Assembly: GCA_964449115.1 (NCBI GenBank) | Contig: CAYUXW010000038.1 | Coordinates: 1 to 12,370 of the forward strand | DNA from: UBA1783 sp964449115 | Lineage (GTDB): Bacteria; Bacillota_I; Bacilli_A; Erysipelotrichales; Erysipelotrichaceae | Length of the DNA: 12,370 nt | Direction of reading: 5' to 3' | Part shown: positions 6,216 to 12,370 of the stretch, one piece after another | Layout: every line of letters starts with the position of its first letter | How positions within the stretch are numbered: the first letter of the stretch is position 1 | Program-made: the position numbers and the translations under genes | The notes under the pieces: generated by a model | What the model was told of the DNA's origin: nothing | What the model saw: the letters and a program-made list of their open reading frames with translations, nothing else | Databases searched by the model: none

Positions 6216-7049
6216 CTAATCCTCCTGTTCAGGCTTACCTAAATATGCTTCAATAACCACTGGATTATTCTGAATTTCTTTAGGTGTGCCTTTAGCAATA
6301 ATTCTGCCATAATTAAGTACCGCAATACCTTCACAGATGTTCATAACCAGAGACATATCATGCTCTATTAAAATAATGGCAATATTAAACTTATCTCTAA
6401 TACCACGGATTGTTTCCATTAAGTCTTTAGTTTCATTAGGGTTCATTCCTGCAGCAGGTTCATCCAACAAAAGAAGTAATGGTTTAGTAGCCAAAGCACG
6501 GATTATTTCCAGTCTTCTTTGTGCTCCATAAGGTAGAGAACCAGCTTCTGCTTCAGCTAAATCAGACATATTAAAGATATCTAACAGTTCTAAAGCTTTC
6601 TGATGAATTCTTTTTTCCTCTTTATAGTATTTTGGAGTCCTAAAGATTGCGGTTAAAGGATTGTAATGCATTGAGTTGTTCATCGCAACTTTAACATTAT
6701 CTATAACACTCATCTTGTCAAACAATCTGATATTCTGAAATGTTCTAGCTACACCCGCCTTGTTAACATCAACTGTTGACATTTTACTGGTATCGTGTCC
6801 ATTGACCAATATTGTTCCCTTAGATGGCTGATATACTTTGGTAAGCAAGTTAAATACTGTTGTTTTTCCAGCTCCATTTGGACCAATCAAACCGGAAATC
6901 TCAGTTGGGCCAACAATGATATTAAAGTTGTTAACAGCACTTAATCCTCCAAAATCAATGCCTAAATGGTATGTTTCTAAAACTGGAGTGCTATAGGCAT
7001 CTCTTTCTAAGACATAAGCACCACTTGGATATTGTACTAGTTTAGTCAT
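6216..7049 (-). CDS. livG: Branched-chain amino acid ABC importer, ATP-binding protein LivG
   Basis: This is the partner ATPase of LivF. From the ATG at 7049 it has 277 residues, with Walker A GPNGAGKTT (56-64), Q-loop RTFQNIRLF (102-110), signature LPYGAQR (172-178), Walker B ending LLLLDE (to 197) and H-loop His230 in LIEHDM. The GTG at 7058 is also in frame, but the ribosome site (GGGAAG) abuts it and is correctly spaced only for the ATG, so I chose 7049. This start overlaps the end of livM by eight bases, implying translational coupling. About 21 residues precede the usual first beta strand (VLETYHLGIDFGG), a longer N-terminus than in E. coli LivG. Everything else is standard for the family. 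Confidence 0.94.
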   Translation of the reverse strand: MTKLVQYPSGAYVLERDAYSTPVLETYHLGIDFGGLSAVNNFNIIVGPTEISGLIGPNGAGKTTVFNLLTKVYQPSKGTILVNGHDTSKMSTVDVNKAGVARTFQNIRLFDKMSVIDNVKVAMNNSMHYNPLTAIFRTPKYYKEEKRIHQKALELLDIFNMSDLAEAEAGSLPYGAQRRLEIIRALATKPLLLLLDEPAAGMNPNETKDLMETIRGIRDKFNIAIILIEHDMSLVMNICEGIAVLNYGRIIAKGTPKEIQNNPVVIEAYLGKPEQED

Positions 7050-8121
7050 GTGCAGCACTTCCCTTCTTTAAAAACCTGGATTTAACTTTCTCAATCAAAG
7101 CATCTGTTTTCTCTTTTAGATTCTGATTATTGGTAATCAGCATAATCAGAATTAATATAATTGAATATATTAACATTCTATAATCTTGAAGTCCTCTCAG
7201 CAGTTCTGGCAAGACATATAAAATCATTGTCGCGATGATTGTTCCTGTCATGTTACCTAAACCACCTAAAACTACATAAACAAGTATTAATATAGAAAGA
7301 TTAAAGTCAAATTTAGCTGGTTGCAAAGTTGAATAGTTAAGACCAAACAATGCCCCAGACATTCCTGCCAAAATAGCTGAGATAACAAAAGCCAGCATTT
7401 TGGTATTTCTGATGTGAATTCCAACTGACTCAGCTGCAATTCTATTGTCTCTGGCAGCCATAATTGTTCTGCCAAAGCGTGAATATGTAAGATTATAAAT
7501 AATCAGTAAAGATAATAAAATTAATAAAAATCCTGCTGTAAATGATGCCAGTCTTGTGGTTGCCGTTGCTCCCATAGGCCCAGACAGTAGCATCCTACCA
7601 CCCTGTGCTAAAGAAATTCTGTTTTCAATAAAACTGAACTGCAAACCATTAGCATCCACACCTAAATAAACATTATTAAGTAGACTCTTAATAATTTGAC
7701 AAAAAGCCAAGGTAACAATTGCCAGATAGTCCCCCTGTAATTTAAGTACCGGTATCGATATCAGTAAACCGACAACACCAGCAATTATTCCACCAACTAA
7801 CATGGCAAGCAATAATCTCAGCCCGCTTATGGCAATAAAAGGTTCTAATAATCCACTGATGATGATACCTGTAAAAGCTCCAACTGCCATAAAACCAGAA
7901 TGACCTAATGATAATTCCCCTGAAACACCAACTACCAGGTTAAGTGATAATGCAGCTACGATATAGCAACATGTCGGAACTAGCAGTGATCTAAATAAAC
8001 TTTTTATACCCACTGTATTCATCAGAAGCTGTACTACAATAAAGCCACCAATAACCACCAGATATGAAACAGTACGAGAGATATGTTTTTTATCAAATAT
8101 TTTTCTAATTGTTCTTTCCAT
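7042..8121 (-). CDS. livM: Branched-chain amino acid ABC importer, permease LivM
   Basis: This is one of two integral membrane subunits forming the translocation path. The 359-residue protein is strongly hydrophobic with many membrane segments. It shows the LivM landmarks NLVVGVSGELSLGHSGFMAVG (61-81, roughly), KLQGDYLAIVTLAF (127-140), the cytoplasmic ATPase-contact loop GRTIMAARDNRIAAESVGIH (217-236) and the VLGGLGNMTG stretch (284-293). A charged N-terminal segment of about 15 residues precedes the first helix, and the C-terminus is basic. AGGAGG five bases before the ATG overlaps the livH stop, nine bases upstream. The pairing with livH directly upstream and livG overlapping downstream supports a complete importer. 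Confidence 0.95.
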   Translation of the reverse strand: MERTIRKIFDKKHISRTVSYLVVIGGFIVVQLLMNTVGIKSLFRSLLVPTCCYIVAALSLNLVVGVSGELSLGHSGFMAVGAFTGIIISGLLEPFIAISGLRLLLAMLVGGIIAGVVGLLISIPVLKLQGDYLAIVTLAFCQIIKSLLNNVYLGVDANGLQFSFIENRISLAQGGRMLLSGPMGATATTRLASFTAGFLLILLSLLIIYNLTYSRFGRTIMAARDNRIAAESVGIHIRNTKMLAFVISAILAGMSGALFGLNYSTLQPAKFDFNLSILILVYVVLGGLGNMTGTIIATMILYVLPELLRGLQDYRMLIYSIILILIMLITNNQNLKEKTDALIEKVKSRFLKKGSAAHD

Positions 8122-8130
8122 AATAACCTC

Positions 8131-9012
8131 CTATACTTTTTCATGAATCTTTTTACCCAATAAACCTGTTGGTCTAATCAGTAAAACGATTATCAATACC
8201 ATAAATACTATCGCATCAGATAATTGAGTTGACAGATATGCTTTAGTCAACGTTTCAATAATGCCTAATAGCAATCCTCCAACAAAAGCTCCTGGGATTG
8301 AACCAATACCACCAAAAACGGCAGCAGTAAAAGCTTTAATACCAGGCATTGAGCCTAAGGTTGGAGTAAATGTTGAATAGGTCATACATAATAAAACCGC
8401 AGCAATAGCTGCTAAGCCAGAACCTATAGCGAAAGTAACTGAAATAGTATTATCAACATTGATTCCCATTAATTGAGCTGCGTCTTTATCCTGCGAGCAG
8501 GCTCTCATTGCTTTACCAGCCTTAGTCTTATTAACGAAAATTATTAAAAATAACATAATCAAAATACAGACAACAATAGTAAGTAAAGTTTTATATGAAA
8601 GTGTCAACTGTCCGTCAAATAATGAAAATGTTGAATTCCGCATCAATTCAGGAAATACTTTTGGATCAGTACCAAACAAAATCTGTGCCAGATTTTGCAG
8701 GAAATAACTAACACCAATAGCAGTAATCAATACTGATAAAGATGATGCTTTCCTTAAAGGCTTATAGGCAAATCTTTCAATTAAAATACCTAAAATTGTG
8801 CAGACCAAAACTGCAACCAGAATACTAGTAAAAGTTGAAAATTTAAACAATGTTAAACAATAAAATGCTGTATAGGCACCAATCATGATGACATCACCAT
8901 GAGCAAAGTTTAACATCTTTGCAATGCCATATACCATCGTGTAACCTAATGCAATAATTGCATAAACACTTCCTAAACCCATTCCATTAATCAGATATGA
9001 TAGAAATGCCAT
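8131..9012 (-). CDS. livH: Branched-chain amino acid ABC importer, permease LivH
   Basis: This is the second membrane subunit of the importer, 293 residues, a normal length. Family landmarks are the N-terminal helix with ALGYTMVYGIAKMLNFAHGD (21-40), the cytoplasmic loop GKAMRACSQDKDAAQLMGIN (166-185) that should contact the ATPases, the GIKAFTAAVFGGIGSIPGA region (224-242) and the C-terminal RPTGLLGKK (280-288). The ribosome site AAGGAG is eight bases before the ATG. It follows livK after 91 bases containing a stable hairpin, and is nine bases from livM. Assignment is secure; specificity for Leu/Ile/Val rather than another amino acid or amide is inferred from family membership only. Confidence 0.95.
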   Translation of the reverse strand: MAFLSYLINGMGLGSVYAIIALGYTMVYGIAKMLNFAHGDVIMIGAYTAFYCLTLFKFSTFTSILVAVLVCTILGILIERFAYKPLRKASSLSVLITAIGVSYFLQNLAQILFGTDPKVFPELMRNSTFSLFDGQLTLSYKTLLTIVVCILIMLFLIIFVNKTKAGKAMRACSQDKDAAQLMGINVDNTISVTFAIGSGLAAIAAVLLCMTYSTFTPTLGSMPGIKAFTAAVFGGIGSIPGAFVGGLLLGIIETLTKAYLSTQLSDAIVFMVLIIVLLIRPTGLLGKKIHEKV

Positions 9013-9047
9013 ACTCTCAACTCCTTTTTTTGATATTTTTAAATAGA

Positions 9048-9081
9048 TTTAAAGGTTGCCGTGTTTTAGGCAACCTTTAAA
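9048..9081 (-). terminator. Intercistronic hairpin between livK and livH (attenuator or RNA stabiliser)
   Basis: The arms 9048-9060 and 9069-9081 form a perfect 13-bp stem with an eight-base loop, starting 22 bases after the livK stop. On the minus strand the 3' side continues AAAUCUAUUU rather than a clean U run, so it should be leaky at best. In binding-protein transporter operons such hairpins commonly raise the yield of the binding protein by partial termination or by protecting its mRNA end; that role here is inference. Confidence 0.7.
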
Positions 9082-9103
9082 TTTTATTAAAGTAAATCTT
9101 TAA

Positions 9104-10261
9104 TTATTCAGCGTTAACGTAAACGCCTTCTTTGATGATAACAGCTTTAGGTTCTTTACTAACTTCACCATTAGCTGCCCATGTTACTGATGTTCCAGTT
9201 ACACCATCAAATGTCATGGTTGTAAATTGAGCAATCATGATATCTGCAATTGTCTGTGCATCCATATCATATGTAACACCACCAGCAACCATTGCCTGAT
9301 ATAAAGCGTAAACAACATCATAAGCATCAGCTGCAAACTGGTTAGGGATTTCACCATAAGCTTTTTGATATTCTGTAACGAAATGTACAGTTGCTTCATC
9401 TGTTGCGTCTGCAGCAAATGGTGTCAGTAAGTATACACCTTCAGCCAATGAAGTATCAAAGCCATCCATAGTTAAGATTCCATCCATACCATCAACACCA
9501 AAGAAGATTGGAGCATAGCTCATATCAGCTGCTTGTTTCAAAATTGAAGAAGCTGGTGTGTAGTAGATAGGCAAGAATAATACATCTGCACCTGCAGCTT
9601 TAGCACCCTGTAATTGAGTTGTAAAATCTGTTGCACTTGAATCATCGAATGCACCCTGGAAAACGATTTCTAAACCAATTGCAGCAGCTCTGTCAACAAA
9701 TTTCTGAGTGATACCTGTTGAATAAACACAGTCACTCTTATAGATGATTGCTACTTTTGTGCCAAGATTGTGGTCTTTGATGTTATCAGCAGAACCAACA
9801 CCCTGGTTAGGATCTGAGAAACACATCTGGAATGTGGTTGCATAAACTTTTGTATCACTGTAAACAAGAGCTGGTGCACTTCCAGAAGGTGTCAGTGCGA
9901 AGATATGGTCTTCATCATATCTTGGAGCAACACCTGATCCTGCTCCTGAAGTAACAGTTAACATACTTACCTGCATACCCCAGTCCAATAAAACGTCATA
10001 TGCTGTGTCAGCTTTTGTTGCATCAGCTTCATCATCCTGCATATTAAGTTCAAGCTGTAGGCCACCTTTTGCATTAATTTCAGCAATAGCCAACAATGCT
10101 CCGTTTTTAACTGCAACACCATAAATAGCTGCGCCACCAGTTAACGGTCCTGATAAACCGATTTTGATTGCTTTAGCTTCAGGTTTTTCGGGTTTGTTAC
10201 AACCAGTCAAGCTTGAGATAGCCAATAATGAAACTAATAACAATGTAATAAATTTTTTCAT
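9104..10261 (-). CDS. livK: Branched-chain amino acid ABC importer, substrate-binding lipoprotein LivK
   Basis: This is the extracytoplasmic solute receptor that delivers substrate to LivHM. The 385-residue protein has a signal peptide with lipobox LTGC (Cys21), so it is lipid-anchored as expected in a Gram-positive cell. The mature part is a type-1 periplasmic-binding fold (LivJ/LivK, Peripla_BP_6 family): an opening IKIGLSGPLTGGAAIYG (from 32), the ligand-pocket segments LTVTSGAGSG (101-110) and LTPSGSAP (123-130), and the hinge-region VAIIYKSD and ADVLFLPIYY strands. The start is supported by AGGAGGAGG a few bases upstream. It is the first gene of the operon. The substrate is probably Leu/Ile/Val, but members of this family also bind other amino acids, amides or urea, which sequence inspection cannot settle. 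Confidence 0.93.
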   Translation of the reverse strand: MKKFITLLLVSLLAISSLTGCNKPEKPEAKAIKIGLSGPLTGGAAIYGVAVKNGALLAIAEINAKGGLQLELNMQDDEADATKADTAYDVLLDWGMQVSMLTVTSGAGSGVAPRYDEDHIFALTPSGSAPALVYSDTKVYATTFQMCFSDPNQGVGSADNIKDHNLGTKVAIIYKSDCVYSTGITQKFVDRAAAIGLEIVFQGAFDDSSATDFTTQLQGAKAAGADVLFLPIYYTPASSILKQAADMSYAPIFFGVDGMDGILTMDGFDTSLAEGVYLLTPFAADATDEATVHFVTEYQKAYGEIPNQFAADAYDVVYALYQAMVAGGVTYDMDAQTIADIMIAQFTTMTFDGVTGTSVTWAANGEVSKEPKAVIIKEGVYVNAE

Positions 10262-10303
10262 AATCTTTTCCCTCCTCCTATTAAAATTAGGATAACATAT
10301 ATA

Positions 10304-10332
10304 ATAATAAGGCTTAGATTAAAAAAATTCAA
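10304..10332 (-). promoter_or_regulatory. liv operon promoter
   Basis: On the minus strand TTGAAT (10327-10332, four of six consensus) is followed after exactly 17 bases by TATTAT (10304-10309, five of six). The start codon lies about 42 bases beyond, leaving room for the AGGAGG ribosome site. Upstream lies a helically phased set of TGAA motifs and A tracts. Confidence 0.6.
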
Positions 10333-10395
10333 CATTTACTTCACATATATTTCACAATTTTTCATAACTTTTTCAATTTTATGTAAATTTTTTCA
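10328..10395 (-). promoter_or_regulatory. Phased TGAA/A-tract array upstream of livK
   Basis: TTCA on the plus strand (TGAA on the minus) occurs at 10328, 10340, 10351, 10361, 10372 and 10392, giving intervals of 12, 11, 10, 11 and 20 bases, close to one or two helical turns. Several are flanked by runs of five or more A/T. This is the layout of intrinsically bent upstream DNA or of a direct-repeat regulator array. Confidence 0.4.
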
Positions 10396-10405
10396 ATCAT
10401 AAAAT

Positions 10406-10420
10406 ATGTAAGCGGTTTAC
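10406..10420. promoter_or_regulatory. Weak cre-like (CcpA) half-palindrome
   Basis: The sequence ATGTAAGCGGTTTAC matches the left arm and CG centre of the Firmicutes catabolite-response element but not the right arm. It stands out as the most GC-rich patch between the divergent livK and peptidase genes, so it may bind some regulator. Confidence 0.2.
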
Positions 10421-10492
10421 CTAAATGCTTAATACATCTTATGTTTTCAGTTTTTTAAAAATAATGTTATCATAAGGAAGGAGGTATTTTAT

Positions 10493-11173
10493 ATGTGGTA
10501 TTATTACGCTGCGTTAGTTTTATTTATTGTATCGTTATTAGCTTCTTTTCTTGTCAAGTCAAGATTTAATAAATACGTTACTTATTCAGTAGCTAGCAAC
10601 TATAATGGTGCAATTACCGCTAATACTATTTTAAGAAGTAGGAATATTTCAGATGTAAAAGTTGTTTCAGTTCCAGGTAATTTAACCGATAACTATAATC
10701 CGACTAACAAAACTCTTTCGCTTTCTGAAGAGGTTTACAATGTCAGTTCAATCGCTTCTGTTGCTGTTGCTGCTCATGAAGCTGGACATGCGATTCAGCA
10801 TGCTGAAGGATATATGCCGGTAGTCATTAGAACCAAGATGGTTCCAGTTGCTAATTTTGTCAGTTATTTCTCTTATATTGCTATAATTTTGGGATTAACT
10901 TTTGAAGTTTTAAACCTGGCAGAATTTGGAATAATTTTATTTTCAGTAATTGTACTGTTCCATCTTATCACCCTGCCAATTGAAATAGATGCTTCAAGAA
11001 GAGCTTTAAAATTAGTGGATGAATTAGGAATCTATACCCACGAAGAAAAAAAGTCTGGCAAAAAGGTCTTAGATGCAGCAGCACTTACTTACTTCGTTTC
11101 ACTTTTATCAGTATTATTGACCTTATTCAGATACATTTCAATTGTCAACTCTAGAAGAAGTAGTAGACGTTAA
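10493..11173 (+). CDS. yugP: YugP-family membrane zinc metallopeptidase
   Basis: This is a predicted integral-membrane neutral zinc metallopeptidase (Zn_peptidase_2, B. subtilis YugP-like). The 226-residue length matches the family. The zinc motif HEAGH is at 95-99, followed by the family-typical AIQHAEGY; the likely third ligand is Glu164 in PIEIDASRRA. Membrane segments are visible near 5-22, 120-140, 145-162 and 192-213; the tail is basic (RRSSRR). A strong AAGGAAGGAGG lies just before the ATG. The gene is divergent from livK and convergent with the M19 gene. Its substrate is unknown; a role in membrane protein or lipoprotein quality control is a guess. No key residue is missing. Confidence 0.92.
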   Translation: MWYYYAALVLFIVSLLASFLVKSRFNKYVTYSVASNYNGAITANTILRSRNISDVKVVSVPGNLTDNYNPTNKTLSLSEEVYNVSSIASVAVAAHEAGHAIQHAEGYMPVVIRTKMVPVANFVSYFSYIAIILGLTFEVLNLAEFGIILFSVIVLFHLITLPIEIDASRRALKLVDELGIYTHEEKKSGKKVLDAAALTYFVSLLSVLLTLFRYISIVNSRRSSRR

Positions 11174-11198
11174 GAAACAATTAATTATTTGATTGAAA

Positions 11199-11237
11199 AA
11201 AACTGTAGTTAATCAATTTTCTACAGTTTTCTTTTTT
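11199..11237 (+). terminator. Terminator after the metallopeptidase, probably bidirectional
   Basis: The arms 11199-11208 and 11221-11230 form a perfect 10-bp stem with a 12-base loop, followed by C and six T on the plus strand. On the minus strand the descending arm also ends in a run of seven U (11196-11202), so it can stop transcripts of the convergent M19 gene, about 120 bases after its stop. I see no better terminator in 11240-11350, which is otherwise featureless AT-rich DNA. Confidence 0.8.
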
Positions 11238-11350
11238 AAGCAGTCAATAATATCATATTTATACTTTTTTCAAGCTAATCTTTTTATCAAAATATCAAAT
11301 CATAATATTTATTTTTTGAAAAAACAATGTTACTACAACATATTAAATTT

Positions 11351-12310
11351 TTACTTTTTACAATTAGCAGCAAATACTCTTAAAAAGTTTTGATAATAGA
11401 TTTTATCAATATCATCTTCTGTGAAGCCATTTTCTTTTAATGCTTGGGTTAATAAATGCATTTTCGAACAATCCGACAAGCCAACAGGTGTTTTGATACC
11501 ATCAAAATCAGACCCTAGGGCAACTGTTTCAATTCCAGCTATTTTAACAATATGCTTGATGTGTTCAACTATCATTGGAATCTGATCTGTTTCAGTGTCT
11601 TTGCTTATAAAAGATGGACAATAATTAATCCCAGCAACACCACCATTTTCCTTAAGTTTTACAAGCATATCATCACTAAGATTTCTTGGGCAGTAATGCA
11701 CTTTTCTGCTGTTAGAATGAGAAGCAACTATTGGTTTATCAGTTATTTCAATTACATCATAAAATAGTTTGTCTGAACCATGTGATACATCAACAATCAT
11801 TCCCAGCCTGTTCATTTCCCTGACCACCAGCTTGCCAAATTCTGTCAAACCCTTATCAGTAACTTCATGCCAGTTTTCAGGATCAGACATATTGTTTGGA
11901 TAACCTATTTCATTTTTAAAATTCCAGGTTAAAGTCATCATTCTTACACCCAAATCATAAAAATGTTTTAACTTTGTCAAATCATTTTCAATAGTTGCGC
12001 CTTCTTCAATTGTCAGCATTGCACTGATGATATTGTTTTCTATATTGTTAATCAAATCTTCATAACAATACACCTGTTTTATCAGACTTTTGTTTTTATC
12101 CATTTCCTTTTTAAAATAATCAATATATTTTAAGCAGGTATTATAAGGCTTTTCTGTTTTTTTCAAGTTAACAAAAATCGCAAAGCATTGCATCATATAT
12201 CCAGCTTCAATCATCCTTTTAAGCGATAAATGACAATCATTATCATACAAGCTTTGCTGGCTATCAGATATTTTGGTAATGGTATCACAATGTAAATCAA
12301 TAATTCTCAT
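11351..12310 (-). CDS. M19 family dipeptidase (membrane/renal dipeptidase-like)
   Basis: This is a predicted zinc dipeptidase of peptidase family M19, an amidohydrolase-type barrel that hydrolyses dipeptides, often with D-residues allowed at the C-terminal position. The 319-residue protein starts at the first strand, with metal ligands His7 and Asp9 in DLHCDT. The bridging acid is probably Glu102 (TIEEG), with His177 (DVSHGSD) and His198 (ASHSNSR). The substrate-binding Arg209 (PRNLSD) and catalytic Asp268 (GSDFDG) are present. It has no signal peptide, so it is cytoplasmic. An in-frame TAA ten codons upstream fixes the start at 12310. No ribosome site precedes this ATG; instead the gene overlaps by four bases (ATGA) a 13-codon leader ORF. 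Function by family is secure; the true substrate is not known. Confidence 0.93.
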   Translation of the reverse strand: MRIIDLHCDTITKISDSQQSLYDNDCHLSLKRMIEAGYMMQCFAIFVNLKKTEKPYNTCLKYIDYFKKEMDKNKSLIKQVYCYEDLINNIENNIISAMLTIEEGATIENDLTKLKHFYDLGVRMMTLTWNFKNEIGYPNNMSDPENWHEVTDKGLTEFGKLVVREMNRLGMIVDVSHGSDKLFYDVIEITDKPIVASHSNSRKVHYCPRNLSDDMLVKLKENGGVAGINYCPSFISKDTETDQIPMIVEHIKHIVKIAGIETVALGSDFDGIKTPVGLSDCSKMHLLTQALKENGFTEDDIDKIYYQNFLRVFAANCKK

Positions 12311-12348
12311 AACAATCTTGTATGATACACATGTACCTTGTTATACAT
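12307..12348 (-). CDS. Possible 13-codon leader ORF coupled to the M19 gene
   Basis: A short frame from the ATG at 12348 encodes MYNKVHVYHTRLL and ends in TGA overlapping the M19 start as ATGA. An AAAGGA ribosome-site-like sequence (12361-12366) lies about 12 bases upstream; a GTG three codons earlier is also possible. Since the M19 ATG lacks a ribosome site of its own, translation re-initiation from this leader is a reasonable explanation. It is short, so chance cannot be excluded. Confidence 0.35.
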   Translation of the reverse strand: MYNKVHVYHTRLL

Positions 12349-12370
12349 GAATATCACTTTTCCTTTCTAA

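Noticed and set aside
7050..7058. GTG start for LivG at 7058
   Set aside because: The ribosome site abuts it; spacing fits the ATG at 7049.
10321..10492. CodY box controlling the liv operon
   Set aside because: CodY often regulates such operons, but the closest stretch (around 10440-10460) matches only about 9 of 15 positions, not better than chance at this base composition.
11193..11393. Plus-strand open frame of 66 codons after the metallopeptidase
   Set aside because: It begins within the terminator hairpin, has no ribosome site, and encodes a low-complexity Phe/Tyr/Asn-rich product expected from AT-rich noncoding DNA.

Overview
The window looks like chromosomal DNA of a very AT-rich, low-GC Bacillota (Firmicutes) bacterium, or a relative such as an Erysipelotrichia- or Izemoplasma-like lineage; I cannot name the species. 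The clues are strong GGAGG-type ribosome sites, sigma-A-like promoters, lipoboxes in four proteins, a B. subtilis YugP-type peptidase, and intergenic DNA with about one G/C in five bases. The genetic code appears standard: tryptophans are TGG and livF ends in TGA.

Layout from left to right. Positions 1-555 are extremely AT-rich with no gene; they hold a terminator for the gene to the right and a possible outward-facing promoter. Positions 556-5398 (minus strand) carry three tandem paralogous lipoprotein genes. Each protein has a lipoprotein signal, a divergent N-terminal module and then 4, 3 and 2 copies (in order of gene direction) of a roughly 110-residue Tyr/Asp/Glu-rich module. Each gene has its own near-identical promoter and its own hairpin terminator, so the set looks like duplication of a whole expression unit. 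I do not recognise the family; it is the best candidate here for an undescribed system.

Positions 5506-10261 (minus strand) are a complete branched-chain-amino-acid-type ABC importer operon, livK-livH-livM-livG-livF. It has a good promoter preceded by helically phased TGAA motifs, a hairpin between livK and livH, and tight or overlapping gene junctions. The liv terminator hairpin overlaps the -35 region of the first lipoprotein gene, so liv transcription and lipoprotein expression may be linked.

Positions 10493-11173 (plus strand) encode a YugP-like membrane zinc metallopeptidase. It converges on a minus-strand M19 (membrane/renal dipeptidase family) gene at 11351-12310, with a bidirectional terminator between. 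The M19 gene lacks its own ribosome site and is overlapped by ATGA with a 13-codon leader ORF. A dipeptidase releasing amino acids and a LivK-type importer taking them up fit a peptide/amino-acid scavenging lifestyle, but any link between these genes and the lipoprotein cluster is inference.
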